Program-made: the position numbers and the translations under genes
Assembly (NCBI RefSeq): GCF_032921865.1
Contig: NZ_CP136684.1
Location: 1,718,501-1,782,500 of the forward strand
Source of the DNA: Thalassospira lucentensis
GTDB lineage: Bacteria; Pseudomonadota; Alphaproteobacteria; Rhodospirillales; Thalassospiraceae
Direction of reading: 5' to 3'
Length of the DNA: 64,000 bases
The notes under the pieces: model-generated
What the model was told of the DNA's origin: nothing
Seen by the model: the letters and a program-made list of their open reading frames with translations, nothing else
Databases searched by the model: none
In this document: positions 21,580-30,109 of the stretch, one piece after another
Layout of the letters: every line of letters starts with the position of its first letter
Numbering within the stretch: the stretch's first letter is position 1

Positions 21580-22173
21580 ATGCCCTTGAGCGCTGAAGGA
21601 TATTTTGGGCATATCAAGGCCTGTTTGAACCAAGCATTTATTCAGGACCACGGGACAGGGGAATCTATAACCCTAAAGGAAAAAATAGACGGCCAATCTA
21701 AGCCATTGACCGTTTCTTTCCCTTTTCAAGGTGAAGCGTTTTCGATCAATCTTGATCTGAAGTCGACAAAGAAGGGTGAGGACCCAAGGCTCTTTAGGTT
21801 TCTTGATGACGAGGCTAAGCCGTGGGCAAAAAAATGCGACTTCGTTGTTTTTCATCGAATGCCTGTGGGTATATACGCGTACCTTATCGAATTCAAATCC
21901 AATGGAATTGATGGCGCGGGGATCAAAGCCCAATTGGATGCGAGCATCAATTGGCTGAAGTCTCTCAAACAAGTTGTCGCGCATTATTACGGCCACGAAC
22001 GCGAACTTACTGTCCAAAAATTTGTATTTAGTTCGAATACAAATCCAAGGGCATATCTGGACTCGCATGGAAAATACCTGAAGGCCGATCCAACAATCAG
22101 GTTTTATCACTATGAGGCTTTGAAGGGTCTCTCGCTCGGCGAACTTGAAAACAATATGGCCGACGAGATTTAG
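21580..22173 (+). CDS. PD-(D/E)XK-like protein of the type I operon
   Basis: 197 residues, no family recognised with certainty. A restriction-endonuclease-like active site can be read: KKCDFVVFH supplies D87 and YLIEFKSN supplies E104 and K106, followed by an amphipathic helix (KAQLDASINWLKSL) as in this fold. It is translated directly after hsdS (no gap) and just before hsdR (8-base gap), in the same direction. It could be an accessory nuclease, a degenerate immunity or regulatory factor, or a separate defence component carried with the restriction system. Confidence 0.6.
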   Translation: MPLSAEGYFGHIKACLNQAFIQDHGTGESITLKEKIDGQSKPLTVSFPFQGEAFSINLDLKSTKKGEDPRLFRFLDDEAKPWAKKCDFVVFHRMPVGIYAYLIEFKSNGIDGAGIKAQLDASINWLKSLKQVVAHYYGHERELTVQKFVFSSNTNPRAYLDSHGKYLKADPTIRFYHYEALKGLSLGELENNMADEI

Positions 22174-22181
22174 GGGGCAAA

Positions 22182-25100
22182 ATGTCAAAGCATAAAGAAA
22201 TCAGATTTGAAGAAGCCATTGAAGAGTCCCTCCTTGCGGATGGCGGTTATTTCAAGGGCGATTCCGACAGCTTCGATCCTTTATTTGCGCTATACCCCCG
22301 CGACGTGATCAGTTTTGTTGAAGCAACCCAGGACAAGAAGTGGCAGGCGATCAAGGCCTTGCATGGGCCAAAGGCAGAGGATGCCTTGCTATCCGCACTC
22401 TCACGCGAGCTGGGCAGCAAAGGCGCTCTGACTGTTCTACGCAAAGGATTCAAGTGTTATGGAAAGACTTTCGATCTTGCCTATTTTGCACCCAACACAG
22501 GCATGAACCCGGAAGCCAAAGCGCTTTATGACAAGAACGAATTGAAGGTCACACGCCAGGTTCACTTCAGCGAAAAGACCCCCAACCAGACCCTGGACAT
22601 GGTGTTGTCGTTGAATGGCCTCCCTGTTGTTACGCTAGAAATTAAAAACGCAATGACAGGTCAGACGGTCGATCATGCCATCAAGCAGTACAAGTTTGAC
22701 CGCGACCCCAATGAACAAATCTTCAAATTCAAGGAGAGGGCATTAGTTCACTTTGCCGTGGACACGGATCAAGCCTTCATGACGACGCGGCTCTCTGGGG
22801 GCAAGACCTTCTTTCTTCCCTTCAACAAGGGGTATGAAAATCGGGCGGGTAATCCACCTCAGGATGGGGACTATAGGACATCGTATCTGTGGAAGGATAT
22901 TTTGGCGCGCGATAGCCTAATGGATATCTTGGCACGCTTCCTTCATCTGCAGGTTCAGGAACGCCGGGTCGTCACCAAGAAAGGCATCAAGGTTGAAAAG
23001 CGGGAGACGATGATCTTCCCCCGCTTCCACCAGCTTGACGTTGTGCGAGAGCTTGTTTCTCATTCGAAGGCAAAGGGCTCCGGCCACAACTACCTCGTTC
23101 AACATTCTGCCGGATCGGGTAAGTCCAACTCGATTGCCTGGCTCGCTCATCGCCTCTCCAGCCTGCATGACGGTGCAGGGCAAGCAAAAGTCTTTAACTC
23201 GGTCATTGTGGTTACGGACAGACGCGTATTGGACCAGCAACTACAAGACACGATCTACCAGTTCGAGCATAAGCAGGGTGTGGTTCAGAAGATCGATAAA
23301 GATACGCGCCAGCTGACCAAAGCCTTATCGAGTGGTGTGCCCATCATTATCACCACCATACAGAAGTTTCCATTTATCGCTCAAGCTTTGGACACGATGT
23401 CGCAGAAGGGCGAGACGATTGATATTGATACCTCTAACAAACGATTTGCCGTGATTGTCGATGAGGCGCACTCCTCACAATCAGGCGAAACAGCCATGGA
23501 GTTGAGGAAAGTCCTTAATCGCTCAGGCATCGAAAACGCAATTGCATCCGAGTTTCTGGATGAGGAAGAAAACCTATCAGAAGAAGCCAAGAAAGAGTTG
23601 ATTGCCGAGATGATGAAGCGTCCTCGGCAACCGAACCTGAGCTTTTTTGCCTTTACGGCAACACCGAAATTCAAGACTCAGGTAATCTTCAACGAACCCA
23701 ATCCAAGGACGAACACAGCACCATTTCATACGTACTCAATGCGGCAAGCGATTGAGGAAAAATTCATCCTGGATGTCTTGGCGAATTATACGACATACAA
23801 AAGGTTCTTCGGCCTAGTTCAGCAAATGGAAGATGATCCAGAAGTGCCCAAGAGCAAAGCGGCCAAGGCCTTAAGTCGCTTTGTCTCCATGCACAGCTAC
23901 GACATCTCCCAAAAAGTTGAGATCATCGTGGAGCATTTCCGGTCTTCTACGAAACATAAGATTGGCGGTAAGGCCAAAGCCATGGTGGTGACAGGCTCCC
24001 GAATTCATGCAGTTCGCTACAAACTGGCATTTGACAAATACATTCAGGAGAAGGGCTATGATGATGTGCGGTCCTTGGTGGCTTTCTCCGGCGATGTGAG
24101 CGACCCAGAATTGCCGGGCCACACCTTTACAGAGGTTGGCATGAACTCAGGCATCAAGGAGCGGGAGCTGCCGGAGAAGTTTGCTACTGATGAATTCAAG
24201 GTCTTGCTGGTGGCTGAAAAGTACCAGACGGGTTTTGATGAACCTCTTTTGCATACGATGTATGTGGACAAGCGCTTAGCTGGTGTTCAGACCGTTCAAA
24301 CGCTCTCCAGACTAAACCGCATGACGTCCGGTAAAGAAGACACTTTTGTCCTCGATTTCGTTAATGAACCAGAAGAAATCTACAAAGCCTTCAAGCCTTA
24401 CTACGAGGTTACGCCTCCAGGTGAGGCCACTGATCCGCACCAGCTTTACGACTTGCAGCACAAGATTGAAGAGTGGCGTCTCTTTGATCAGTCGGAGCTA
24501 AACGCCTTCTGCAATGTCTGGTTCCAAAAGCATGTGGAGACGGCTTCCGCAGATCATATGAAGCTGAATGCGATTATTGATCCGTGTGTTGAGCGCTTCA
24601 AAAAGCTCGATGACGAGCAACAGGAAAATTGCAAGTCACAGCTGGAGAGTTTCAGGCGGCTATATGCCTTTCTTGCCCAAGTCATTCCTTATCAGGATAC
24701 CAGTTTGGAGAAGCTCTATGTCTTCGCACGTTTCCTGCTGAAAAAGCTGCCTCGGCGGGATGATGGCGGGGTCTTTGAGTTGGACGAGGAAGTTACTCTC
24801 CAATACTACCGCCTGCAAAAGATGAGCGAAGGCGCAATTGATCTTTCTGAAGGCGAAGCAGAGCCTCTTAAGGGGCCAACTGAAGTCGGAAGCCGTAAAG
24901 CCGAGGAAGAGCTAGTTCCCCTGTCCACCCTAATCGAACGCCTGAATGATCGATTTGGGACTGATTTCACTGAAGCCGACCGACTGTTCTTCGAACAGGT
25001 TGCCGAGGCCGCCACCCAGGATGCGACCCTGAAGGCCGCAGCTGAGGTTAACACGATTGAGAATTTTGCTCTCGTGTTCGACAAGATGCTTGAGGGCCTT

Positions 25101-25229
25101 TTCATCGAACGGATGGATGGGAACGAAGCAATTTTCGCGAAGCTGATCGCAGATAAAGACTTCCGGCGAATCGCCAATGAGCACCTTTTGAAGGATGTTT
25201 ATGAGCGTCTATCGAAGGCTAGAGTCTGA
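22182..25229 (+). CDS. hsdR: Type I restriction endonuclease/translocase subunit
   Basis: 1015 residues. The motor and nuclease subunit that translocates and cuts unmethylated DNA. Seen in order: nuclease domain with D139 (QTLDMVLSL) and E153/K155 (VTLEIKNA), superfamily 2 helicase motif I QHSAGSGKSNS (about 307-317), motif II VDEAHSSQSGE (427-430 for DEAH), motif III FFAFTATP, and motif VI-like QTLSRLNRM. The C-terminal helical region binds the methyltransferase core. Intact; last gene of the operon. No terminator was found in the 344 bases before the right end. Confidence 0.95.
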   Translation: MSKHKEIRFEEAIEESLLADGGYFKGDSDSFDPLFALYPRDVISFVEATQDKKWQAIKALHGPKAEDALLSALSRELGSKGALTVLRKGFKCYGKTFDLAYFAPNTGMNPEAKALYDKNELKVTRQVHFSEKTPNQTLDMVLSLNGLPVVTLEIKNAMTGQTVDHAIKQYKFDRDPNEQIFKFKERALVHFAVDTDQAFMTTRLSGGKTFFLPFNKGYENRAGNPPQDGDYRTSYLWKDILARDSLMDILARFLHLQVQERRVVTKKGIKVEKRETMIFPRFHQLDVVRELVSHSKAKGSGHNYLVQHSAGSGKSNSIAWLAHRLSSLHDGAGQAKVFNSVIVVTDRRVLDQQLQDTIYQFEHKQGVVQKIDKDTRQLTKALSSGVPIIITTIQKFPFIAQALDTMSQKGETIDIDTSNKRFAVIVDEAHSSQSGETAMELRKVLNRSGIENAIASEFLDEEENLSEEAKKELIAEMMKRPRQPNLSFFAFTATPKFKTQVIFNEPNPRTNTAPFHTYSMRQAIEEKFILDVLANYTTYKRFFGLVQQMEDDPEVPKSKAAKALSRFVSMHSYDISQKVEIIVEHFRSSTKHKIGGKAKAMVVTGSRIHAVRYKLAFDKYIQEKGYDDVRSLVAFSGDVSDPELPGHTFTEVGMNSGIKERELPEKFATDEFKVLLVAEKYQTGFDEPLLHTMYVDKRLAGVQTVQTLSRLNRMTSGKEDTFVLDFVNEPEEIYKAFKPYYEVTPPGEATDPHQLYDLQHKIEEWRLFDQSELNAFCNVWFQKHVETASADHMKLNAIIDPCVERFKKLDDEQQENCKSQLESFRRLYAFLAQVIPYQDTSLEKLYVFARFLLKKLPRRDDGGVFELDEEVTLQYYRLQKMSEGAIDLSEGEAEPLKGPTEVGSRKAEEELVPLSTLIERLNDRFGTDFTEADRLFFEQVAEAATQDATLKAAAEVNTIENFALVFDKMLEGLFIERMDGNEAIFAKLIADKDFRRIANEHLLKDVYERLSKARV

Positions 25230-25573
25230 GCCCAATTGTACCGGTTGAAATTGAGCTATGGATTCCCGATTTTATTCTTCAAACCACAATTGATGCGACT
25301 TCATGTTAATTTACCCACTCCAAAATAAATAATTGCATGAAAGATTACTTGGTCAGGCAGTCGTAATTGGCGTCAGGAACTAAGAATTTTAACATAAAAA
25401 GTTGGAATTTCTTTGTAGTTCTGTCCTCTCAAGGTGTTGATTTAAAGCATATTTTTAAGGTGTGAGAAATTTCCAATTAACTCTGTCAAGTTCATCGAAT
25501 TTTATGTGTCAAAGGCGTTGCGGTTTCTAGGGGTTTAGCAAAAGTTGATTCCAGATTTGTGCGTCAATTCACA
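25230..25573. repeat. Right end of the transposon with binding-site repeats
   Basis: A+T-rich, no gene seen. Read from the right terminus inward, repeats matching the left-end consensus occur at 25549-25566 (TGACGCACAAATCTGGAA), 25494-25511 (TGACACATAAAATTCGAT) and 25471-25488 (TGACAGAGTTAATTGGAA), with a weak copy at 25525-25542. Spacing is less regular than at the left end. Different numbers and spacing of sites at the two ends are normal for Tn7-family elements. Confidence 0.8.
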
Positions 25574-25578
25574 AGGTG
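25574..25578. repeat. Target-site duplication, right copy (AGGTG)
   Basis: Second copy of the 5-bp duplication, directly after the terminal ACA of the element. Confidence 0.9.
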
Positions 25579-25590
25579 CGCAATTCGTAC

Positions 25591-25617
25591 AGGGCAGTCC
25601 ATCGGGCTGCCCTGTTT
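25591..25617 (+). terminator. Original gyrB terminator, displaced by the transposon
   Basis: Stem AGGGCAG / CTGCCCT (25591-25613) followed by GTTT. If the element and one AGGTG are removed, this hairpin lies 25 bases after the gyrB stop, the normal place for its terminator. Confidence 0.75.
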
Positions 25618-25702
25618 GCGTTTGGATGAAGTACTTTCTTAATAGCTTGGCGCTTTACTGTACGTTGGCATAGTCAATCTGTTGATAAAAGCGGAACCGG
25701 GC

Positions 25703-27622
25703 GTGGCAGAAGAAGAGCAGGACGAACCGCAACGCGGCGGTGCAAACGCCGCCCATGCGGCGATGCAGGAAATTGCAGAACGTGAACTGCGCATCATCAG
25801 GCGCCGCCGTCGTCGGCGGCGTATGCTGATGATCGGTCTTTTCGCGTTGACCGGTTTTGCTGCGGTGATGGCGATTGTCCTGACAATCCAGTCCAATCTT
25901 GATTTCAGCCGCAACATGATCAGAAGCCCCGAAGTCCGGATCATGGGTTTTGACGGTGCGACGCTTGAAATTGTTCAGGGGCGCTATAGCCAGGACGTCT
26001 CGCTGACGACCATTCCCGAACGGATACAGAATGTGTTCGTCGCAGGTACTGATCCCGGTTTTTATGGGCATTTTGGTGTATCGGCCAGCGATTTCGTGCG
26101 TGTTTTCACAAGCAACGATATCCCCGGATCGACCATAACGATGCGGGTTGCGCGAAGCTTCTTTAAAACCCCTGAAGTCAGTGCAGGCCGTCATCTGCAG
26201 GAGCTTCTGGTCGCGCTCTGGCTTGAATTCAAGTTCAACAAGAAAACCATCCTGCGCAGTTATCTTGAGCGCAGTTATATGGGCCGCGGCATATTCGGGA
26301 TCACGGCGGCATCACGCATCTGGTACGGAAGCCCTGCCGAGCGGATAACATTGCATCAGGCCGCCGTTCTGGCGGCTGCAATCAATGATCCGAAAAAGTT
26401 TGATCCCTTATACCACCCCAAGGATGCGGCCAATGCGGCCAACGAGATCCTTCTGAATATGGGGCGCTATAAATATATCGAACTTGATCGCGTATCCGCC
26501 CTTACCCTGGTGGAGCCTAAGCTGGATGTTCAGTACAAGGATGGCGTGGTTTCAAGCTATGTTGTCGACATGGTCATGGACGAAGTCGCTGCGCGCATCG
26601 GCTATACCAGTCGCGATATCGAAGTTATCACCAGCATAGATCTGACCATTCAGAGTCTGGCACAGGATGTTGTGCGTGAAGTTTCCAATCTGCGTCTAAG
26701 GCCCAAGGGGGTCGAACAGGCTGCACTGCTTTCCATGAGCCCGGACGGGCGTATTCGTGCGATTGTTGGTGGGGCGAATTACAGCCCGTTCCGTCCGAAC
26801 CGCGCCTGGGATGTGCGCCATTTCCCCGGCCGAATGATCAAGATCGTGCCATATTATTACGCGCTGAACGAAAACAGCGATCCGGCCCAATGGGTGCGTG
26901 ACAACCGTATGGCGGTGGGAGGCTGGCGTCCGGTTAATCCGGATCACGAATATCGTGGCCAGATTTCATTGCGCGAGGCATTCGTTCGCGACGTCAATAC
27001 TGTTCCCGTCAATCTGGCCGATCAGTTCGGCTTGCTAAACGTCAAGGATTATGCCCGTGCCATAGGGGTTCAAAGTCCGCTATCAAACGATATCCGAACC
27101 GTTGTCGGGCTTGATCCGGTGTCCTTGGCAGACATTGCTTCAATTCATGCCTTGCCACAAAACTCGGGTAAACCGGTGCAACTCAGTCTGGTCAACCGTG
27201 TTGCCTTCGCTGGAACTGGCGAACTGGTCTATCAGCGGGTCGAACAAACCGTTGAAAAACGTCTGACTGACGAAGCCATTCAGGGGGCCTATACACTGTT
27301 TTCCAGTGTGACAGATCCGCAACTTCGTCTGGATCGACCGTTTGCGGGCTATGGTACGCAGGATACCGGGGCATCTGATGCATGGTTTACCGGTTTTACA
27401 TCCGATCTGATAACGGTTGTCTGGGCCGGAAATGATGATAATAGCCGAATTCCTCAGATCCGCGGCGATGTAGAGCTTGCGTCTCTTTGGCGGTTATTTA
27501 TGCTGGATGCACATGACGGTTTGCCTATTCGTTCGATGATTCGTGCCGCCTCGCAACGCCGACGTGAAAATGATGGCGTGACGGATATGTGGAAACACGA
27601 CTTGTTGAATGAACAGCAGTAA
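25703..27622 (+). CDS. PBP1A-like protein with degenerate active sites (pseudoenzyme)
   Basis: 639 residues from GTG (a TTG at 25682 is possible). Arginine-rich cytoplasmic segment (about 33-40), one transmembrane helix (about 40-62), then glycosyltransferase-51 and transpeptidase regions alignable with the next gene. Key residues are lost. The glycosyltransferase glutamate of SIEDRRFYDH is replaced in VAGTDPGFYGH; TITQQLAKN has become TITMRVARS. The transpeptidase SxxK serine is arginine (PGRMIK), SxN is DVN, and KTG is YGT. The reading frame and fold-supporting sequence (ELLVALWLEFKFNKKTILRSYLER) are conserved, arguing for a selected non-catalytic role, perhaps scaffolding of cell-wall synthesis, rather than decay. 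Lies 194 bases before the active paralogue. Confidence 0.8.
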   Translation: MAEEEQDEPQRGGANAAHAAMQEIAERELRIIRRRRRRRRMLMIGLFALTGFAAVMAIVLTIQSNLDFSRNMIRSPEVRIMGFDGATLEIVQGRYSQDVSLTTIPERIQNVFVAGTDPGFYGHFGVSASDFVRVFTSNDIPGSTITMRVARSFFKTPEVSAGRHLQELLVALWLEFKFNKKTILRSYLERSYMGRGIFGITAASRIWYGSPAERITLHQAAVLAAAINDPKKFDPLYHPKDAANAANEILLNMGRYKYIELDRVSALTLVEPKLDVQYKDGVVSSYVVDMVMDEVAARIGYTSRDIEVITSIDLTIQSLAQDVVREVSNLRLRPKGVEQAALLSMSPDGRIRAIVGGANYSPFRPNRAWDVRHFPGRMIKIVPYYYALNENSDPAQWVRDNRMAVGGWRPVNPDHEYRGQISLREAFVRDVNTVPVNLADQFGLLNVKDYARAIGVQSPLSNDIRTVVGLDPVSLADIASIHALPQNSGKPVQLSLVNRVAFAGTGELVYQRVEQTVEKRLTDEAIQGAYTLFSSVTDPQLRLDRPFAGYGTQDTGASDAWFTGFTSDLITVVWAGNDDNSRIPQIRGDVELASLWRLFMLDAHDGLPIRSMIRAASQRRRENDGVTDMWKHDLLNEQQ

Positions 27623-27815
27623 AATTGCCGAAGAACCGGGGGATCGGGGTCTCCCGCAGACGTTGGGGCATAACCATATAAATTTCAGCCGAAATGGCTG
27701 AGTGGCGCGGTTTGAGGCCTTGTTCGCCTGTCTTCTGCCTGTCTGGCAGATACGTTGACAGATCAGGCGTTCACGGGCACAAACCGGCGTCCCTATATGA
27801 TATCAAAGGTGCTTA

Positions 27816-29834
27816 GTGGCCCAAAGACCATTCAAAAGACAACAGACCGTACGCAAGGGTGCAACGACGCCGCGAAAACGCAAGAAACGCGTTAGCAGTT
27901 CGGGCAGTAGCGGCAGCAAGAAAAGCGGGTCGGGTATTTTAAGTAAAATCGGCGGGATGATACCCGGACCCGAGGCGATTGCGCGTTTTATTGTCATTAT
28001 GGGTATTTGGGGACTTGTTATTGGTGGCGGGATCGTTGCCTATTACGGTTATGGACTACCGGAAAAGATAAGCTTCGAAGTTGCCAGCGAACGTAAACCA
28101 TCCATCCGTGTGATCAGTGTGGATGGCGCCGTACTTGGGTCTTATGGTGATCGTTACGGCAGTCCGGTGGAGGTTTCCGATCTGCCCGATCATGTCGGGC
28201 AGGCTTTTGTATCCATTGAAGATCGTCGTTTTTATGATCACTTTGGTATCGATATTCTGGGGATTCTGCGTGCCAGCTGGGTTAATCTGACATCGGGGCG
28301 TATCGCCGAGGGCGGCAGCACGATTACCCAGCAGCTTGCAAAAAACCTGTTCCTGTCACCCGAACGCAATTTCGGGCGCAAGATCGAAGAAGTGCTTCTT
28401 GCATTGTGGCTGGAATTCAAATTTACCAAGCAACAGATCCTGTCGCTTTATCTGAACCGCATCTATTTCGGATCGGGGATGTACGGGATTGATGCCGCAT
28501 CCCGACATTATTTCGGAACAGACCCGCGACGGCTTAATCTTTACGAAGCTGCGGTTCTGGCCGGTTTGCCAAAGGCACCAAGCCGTTACAACCCGCTGGT
28601 TGATCCCGAAGATTCCGCAAAACGTGCCAACGTCGTTCTTGACGCGATGGCATCAAACGGTGTCATCACTGCCGCACGTGCGGAACGTGCCAAGCAGCGC
28701 ACCGTGCGCACCACGCGACAGGGCAAAAGTGGGCCGGGTGTCCGATATTTCACAGATTGGGTTCTTGATCGCGTTCGTGATTACATCGGCTATGTCGATC
28801 AGGACCTGACGATCCATACAACGCTTGATTCCCGTCTTCAGGAAATCGCGGAGCTCAACCTTGAACGTGCTTTGGCAAGTCCGGTTGCCCAGCAAAAACA
28901 TGTCGGGCAGGCTGCACTTCTGGCGATGACGCCGGATGGCGCGGTGCGTGCGATGGTTGGCGGGCGTGACTATTTCGAAAGCCAGTATAACCGTGTGACC
29001 CAGGCCCGGCGGCAGCCCGGGTCGGTGTTCAAACTGTTTGTGTATCTGGCGGCACTGGACAAAGGCATCGGGTCGAATGACTGGATGCGTGATATGGCGA
29101 TTTCGATCAATGGCTGGGAGCCGCGCAACTTTGATCGCAAGCATCATGGCACGATGTCAATCCGTGACGCGGTGGCAACCTCGAACAACTCGATTGCTGT
29201 TCAGGTCGCGATGGAAGTCGGATTGGATAATGTGATCAAAAAGGCCCACGATATGGGCGTTTCGTCCGAGCTTGGACGGGAACCCAGTCTGGCACTTGGT
29301 ACCAGCGAGGTATCGATGCTTGATCTGACAGGTGCCTATGCAATCGTTGCCAATGGCGGTTTTTCCGTCTTCCCGCACGCAATTCGCAAAATTGTCGGTC
29401 AGGGTGGTGTGGTTCTGTTTGAACGCAGCGATGAGTTCCCTGTGCGTTTGATGAACCCGCTGCATGCCGGTGAGATGAACAATATGCTGTCTTCGGTGGT
29501 TGCCAAGGGCACAGGACGAAATGCGATCATTGATCGCCCTGCTGCGGGCAAGACCGGCACGACGTCGGATTCACGTGATGCATGGTTCATCGGTTATACC
29601 GCCGAACTGGTTGCAGGGGTCTGGATGGGGAACGACAACGGCAGCCCGATGGATGATGTTTCCGGCGGTGATCTGCCAGCCAAGCTTTGGCATGATTTCA
29701 TGCTTCATGCACATCAGAACCTGCCAGTTCGTTCTCTTGGCAAGGCGGCACTTGCACGGTCGCAGAAAGTCGGCGAGGACGGCAGCTGGCGTGAATTTAC
29801 ATCCGGCTTCACAACCGGGAATACAAAGCAGTAA
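27816..29834 (+). CDS. mrcA: Penicillin-binding protein 1A (bifunctional)
   Basis: 672 residues. Polymerises glycan strands and cross-links peptides in peptidoglycan. A basic cytoplasmic tail and one membrane helix (about 57-79) precede a GT51 domain with E135 in SIEDRRFYDHFG and GGSTITQQLAKNLFL. The transpeptidase domain has SVFK (S403, K406), SNN (456-458) and KTG (579-581), all intact. GTG start with AAAGG 7 bases upstream. Unlike many PBP1A proteins the OB-like insert between domains is short or absent. The gap upstream (27623-27815) shows no gene. Confidence 0.94.
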   Translation: MAQRPFKRQQTVRKGATTPRKRKKRVSSSGSSGSKKSGSGILSKIGGMIPGPEAIARFIVIMGIWGLVIGGGIVAYYGYGLPEKISFEVASERKPSIRVISVDGAVLGSYGDRYGSPVEVSDLPDHVGQAFVSIEDRRFYDHFGIDILGILRASWVNLTSGRIAEGGSTITQQLAKNLFLSPERNFGRKIEEVLLALWLEFKFTKQQILSLYLNRIYFGSGMYGIDAASRHYFGTDPRRLNLYEAAVLAGLPKAPSRYNPLVDPEDSAKRANVVLDAMASNGVITAARAERAKQRTVRTTRQGKSGPGVRYFTDWVLDRVRDYIGYVDQDLTIHTTLDSRLQEIAELNLERALASPVAQQKHVGQAALLAMTPDGAVRAMVGGRDYFESQYNRVTQARRQPGSVFKLFVYLAALDKGIGSNDWMRDMAISINGWEPRNFDRKHHGTMSIRDAVATSNNSIAVQVAMEVGLDNVIKKAHDMGVSSELGREPSLALGTSEVSMLDLTGAYAIVANGGFSVFPHAIRKIVGQGGVVLFERSDEFPVRLMNPLHAGEMNNMLSSVVAKGTGRNAIIDRPAAGKTGTTSDSRDAWFIGYTAELVAGVWMGNDNGSPMDDVSGGDLPAKLWHDFMLHAHQNLPVRSLGKAALARSQKVGEDGSWREFTSGFTTGNTKQ

Positions 29835-29908
29835 CTGGCTTTGATGTCTTGATTGCAAATGTAATTTAGGCCGGTGCTGATGCATCGATCCGTTTGCGTT
29901 TCGCCCAA

Positions 29909-29946
29909 GAAAAAATGGCCGGTATCCTGGGGGATGAACCGGCCAT
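29909..29946 (-). terminator. argE operon terminator
   Basis: Nine-base stem ATGGCCGGT / ACCGGCCAT (29915-29946). Read on the minus strand it is followed by TTTTTTCTT. It lies about 165 bases beyond the argE stop; the gap 29835-30109 holds nothing else recognisable. Confidence 0.7.
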
Positions 29947-30109
29947 CAAGTTTGCAGTTTGCATGGCTTCATCGGGGGAGACCGATGAAGCCGAGGGAGA
30001 TCTCACCTGTCGAATATCGCGATGTGATCAAGGGTCAGGGGTGCAATCTTTCCCTTGCATCGGGTGAATATCCGCATGCACCGTTCAGGGCGGTACATCG
30101 GCGAGAGCA

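Larger units (their letters stand above)
8622..25573. mobile_element. Tn7-like transposon carrying a type I R-M operon
   Basis: 16,952-bp element. The left terminus reads TGTGAATTGACTCAT and the right terminus, read inward on the other strand, TGTGAATTGACGCAC: 11 identical terminal bases and 20 of the first 25 matching. The element starts TGT and ends ACA as Tn7 does, and AGGTG is duplicated outside both ends. It encodes TnsA-, TnsB-, TnsC- and TniQ-like proteins. Cargo is a Fic protein, an unknown gene and a six-gene type I restriction operon. All core genes look intact, so the element may still be mobile. No CRISPR array, Cas gene or recognisable TnsE was seen. Confidence 0.93.

Noticed and set aside
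8622-25573. CRISPR-associated transposon
   Set aside because: No repeat-spacer array or Cas gene is visible, tniQ is long like TnsD, and the end repeats are only three per side with 21-22 base spacing and no spacers.
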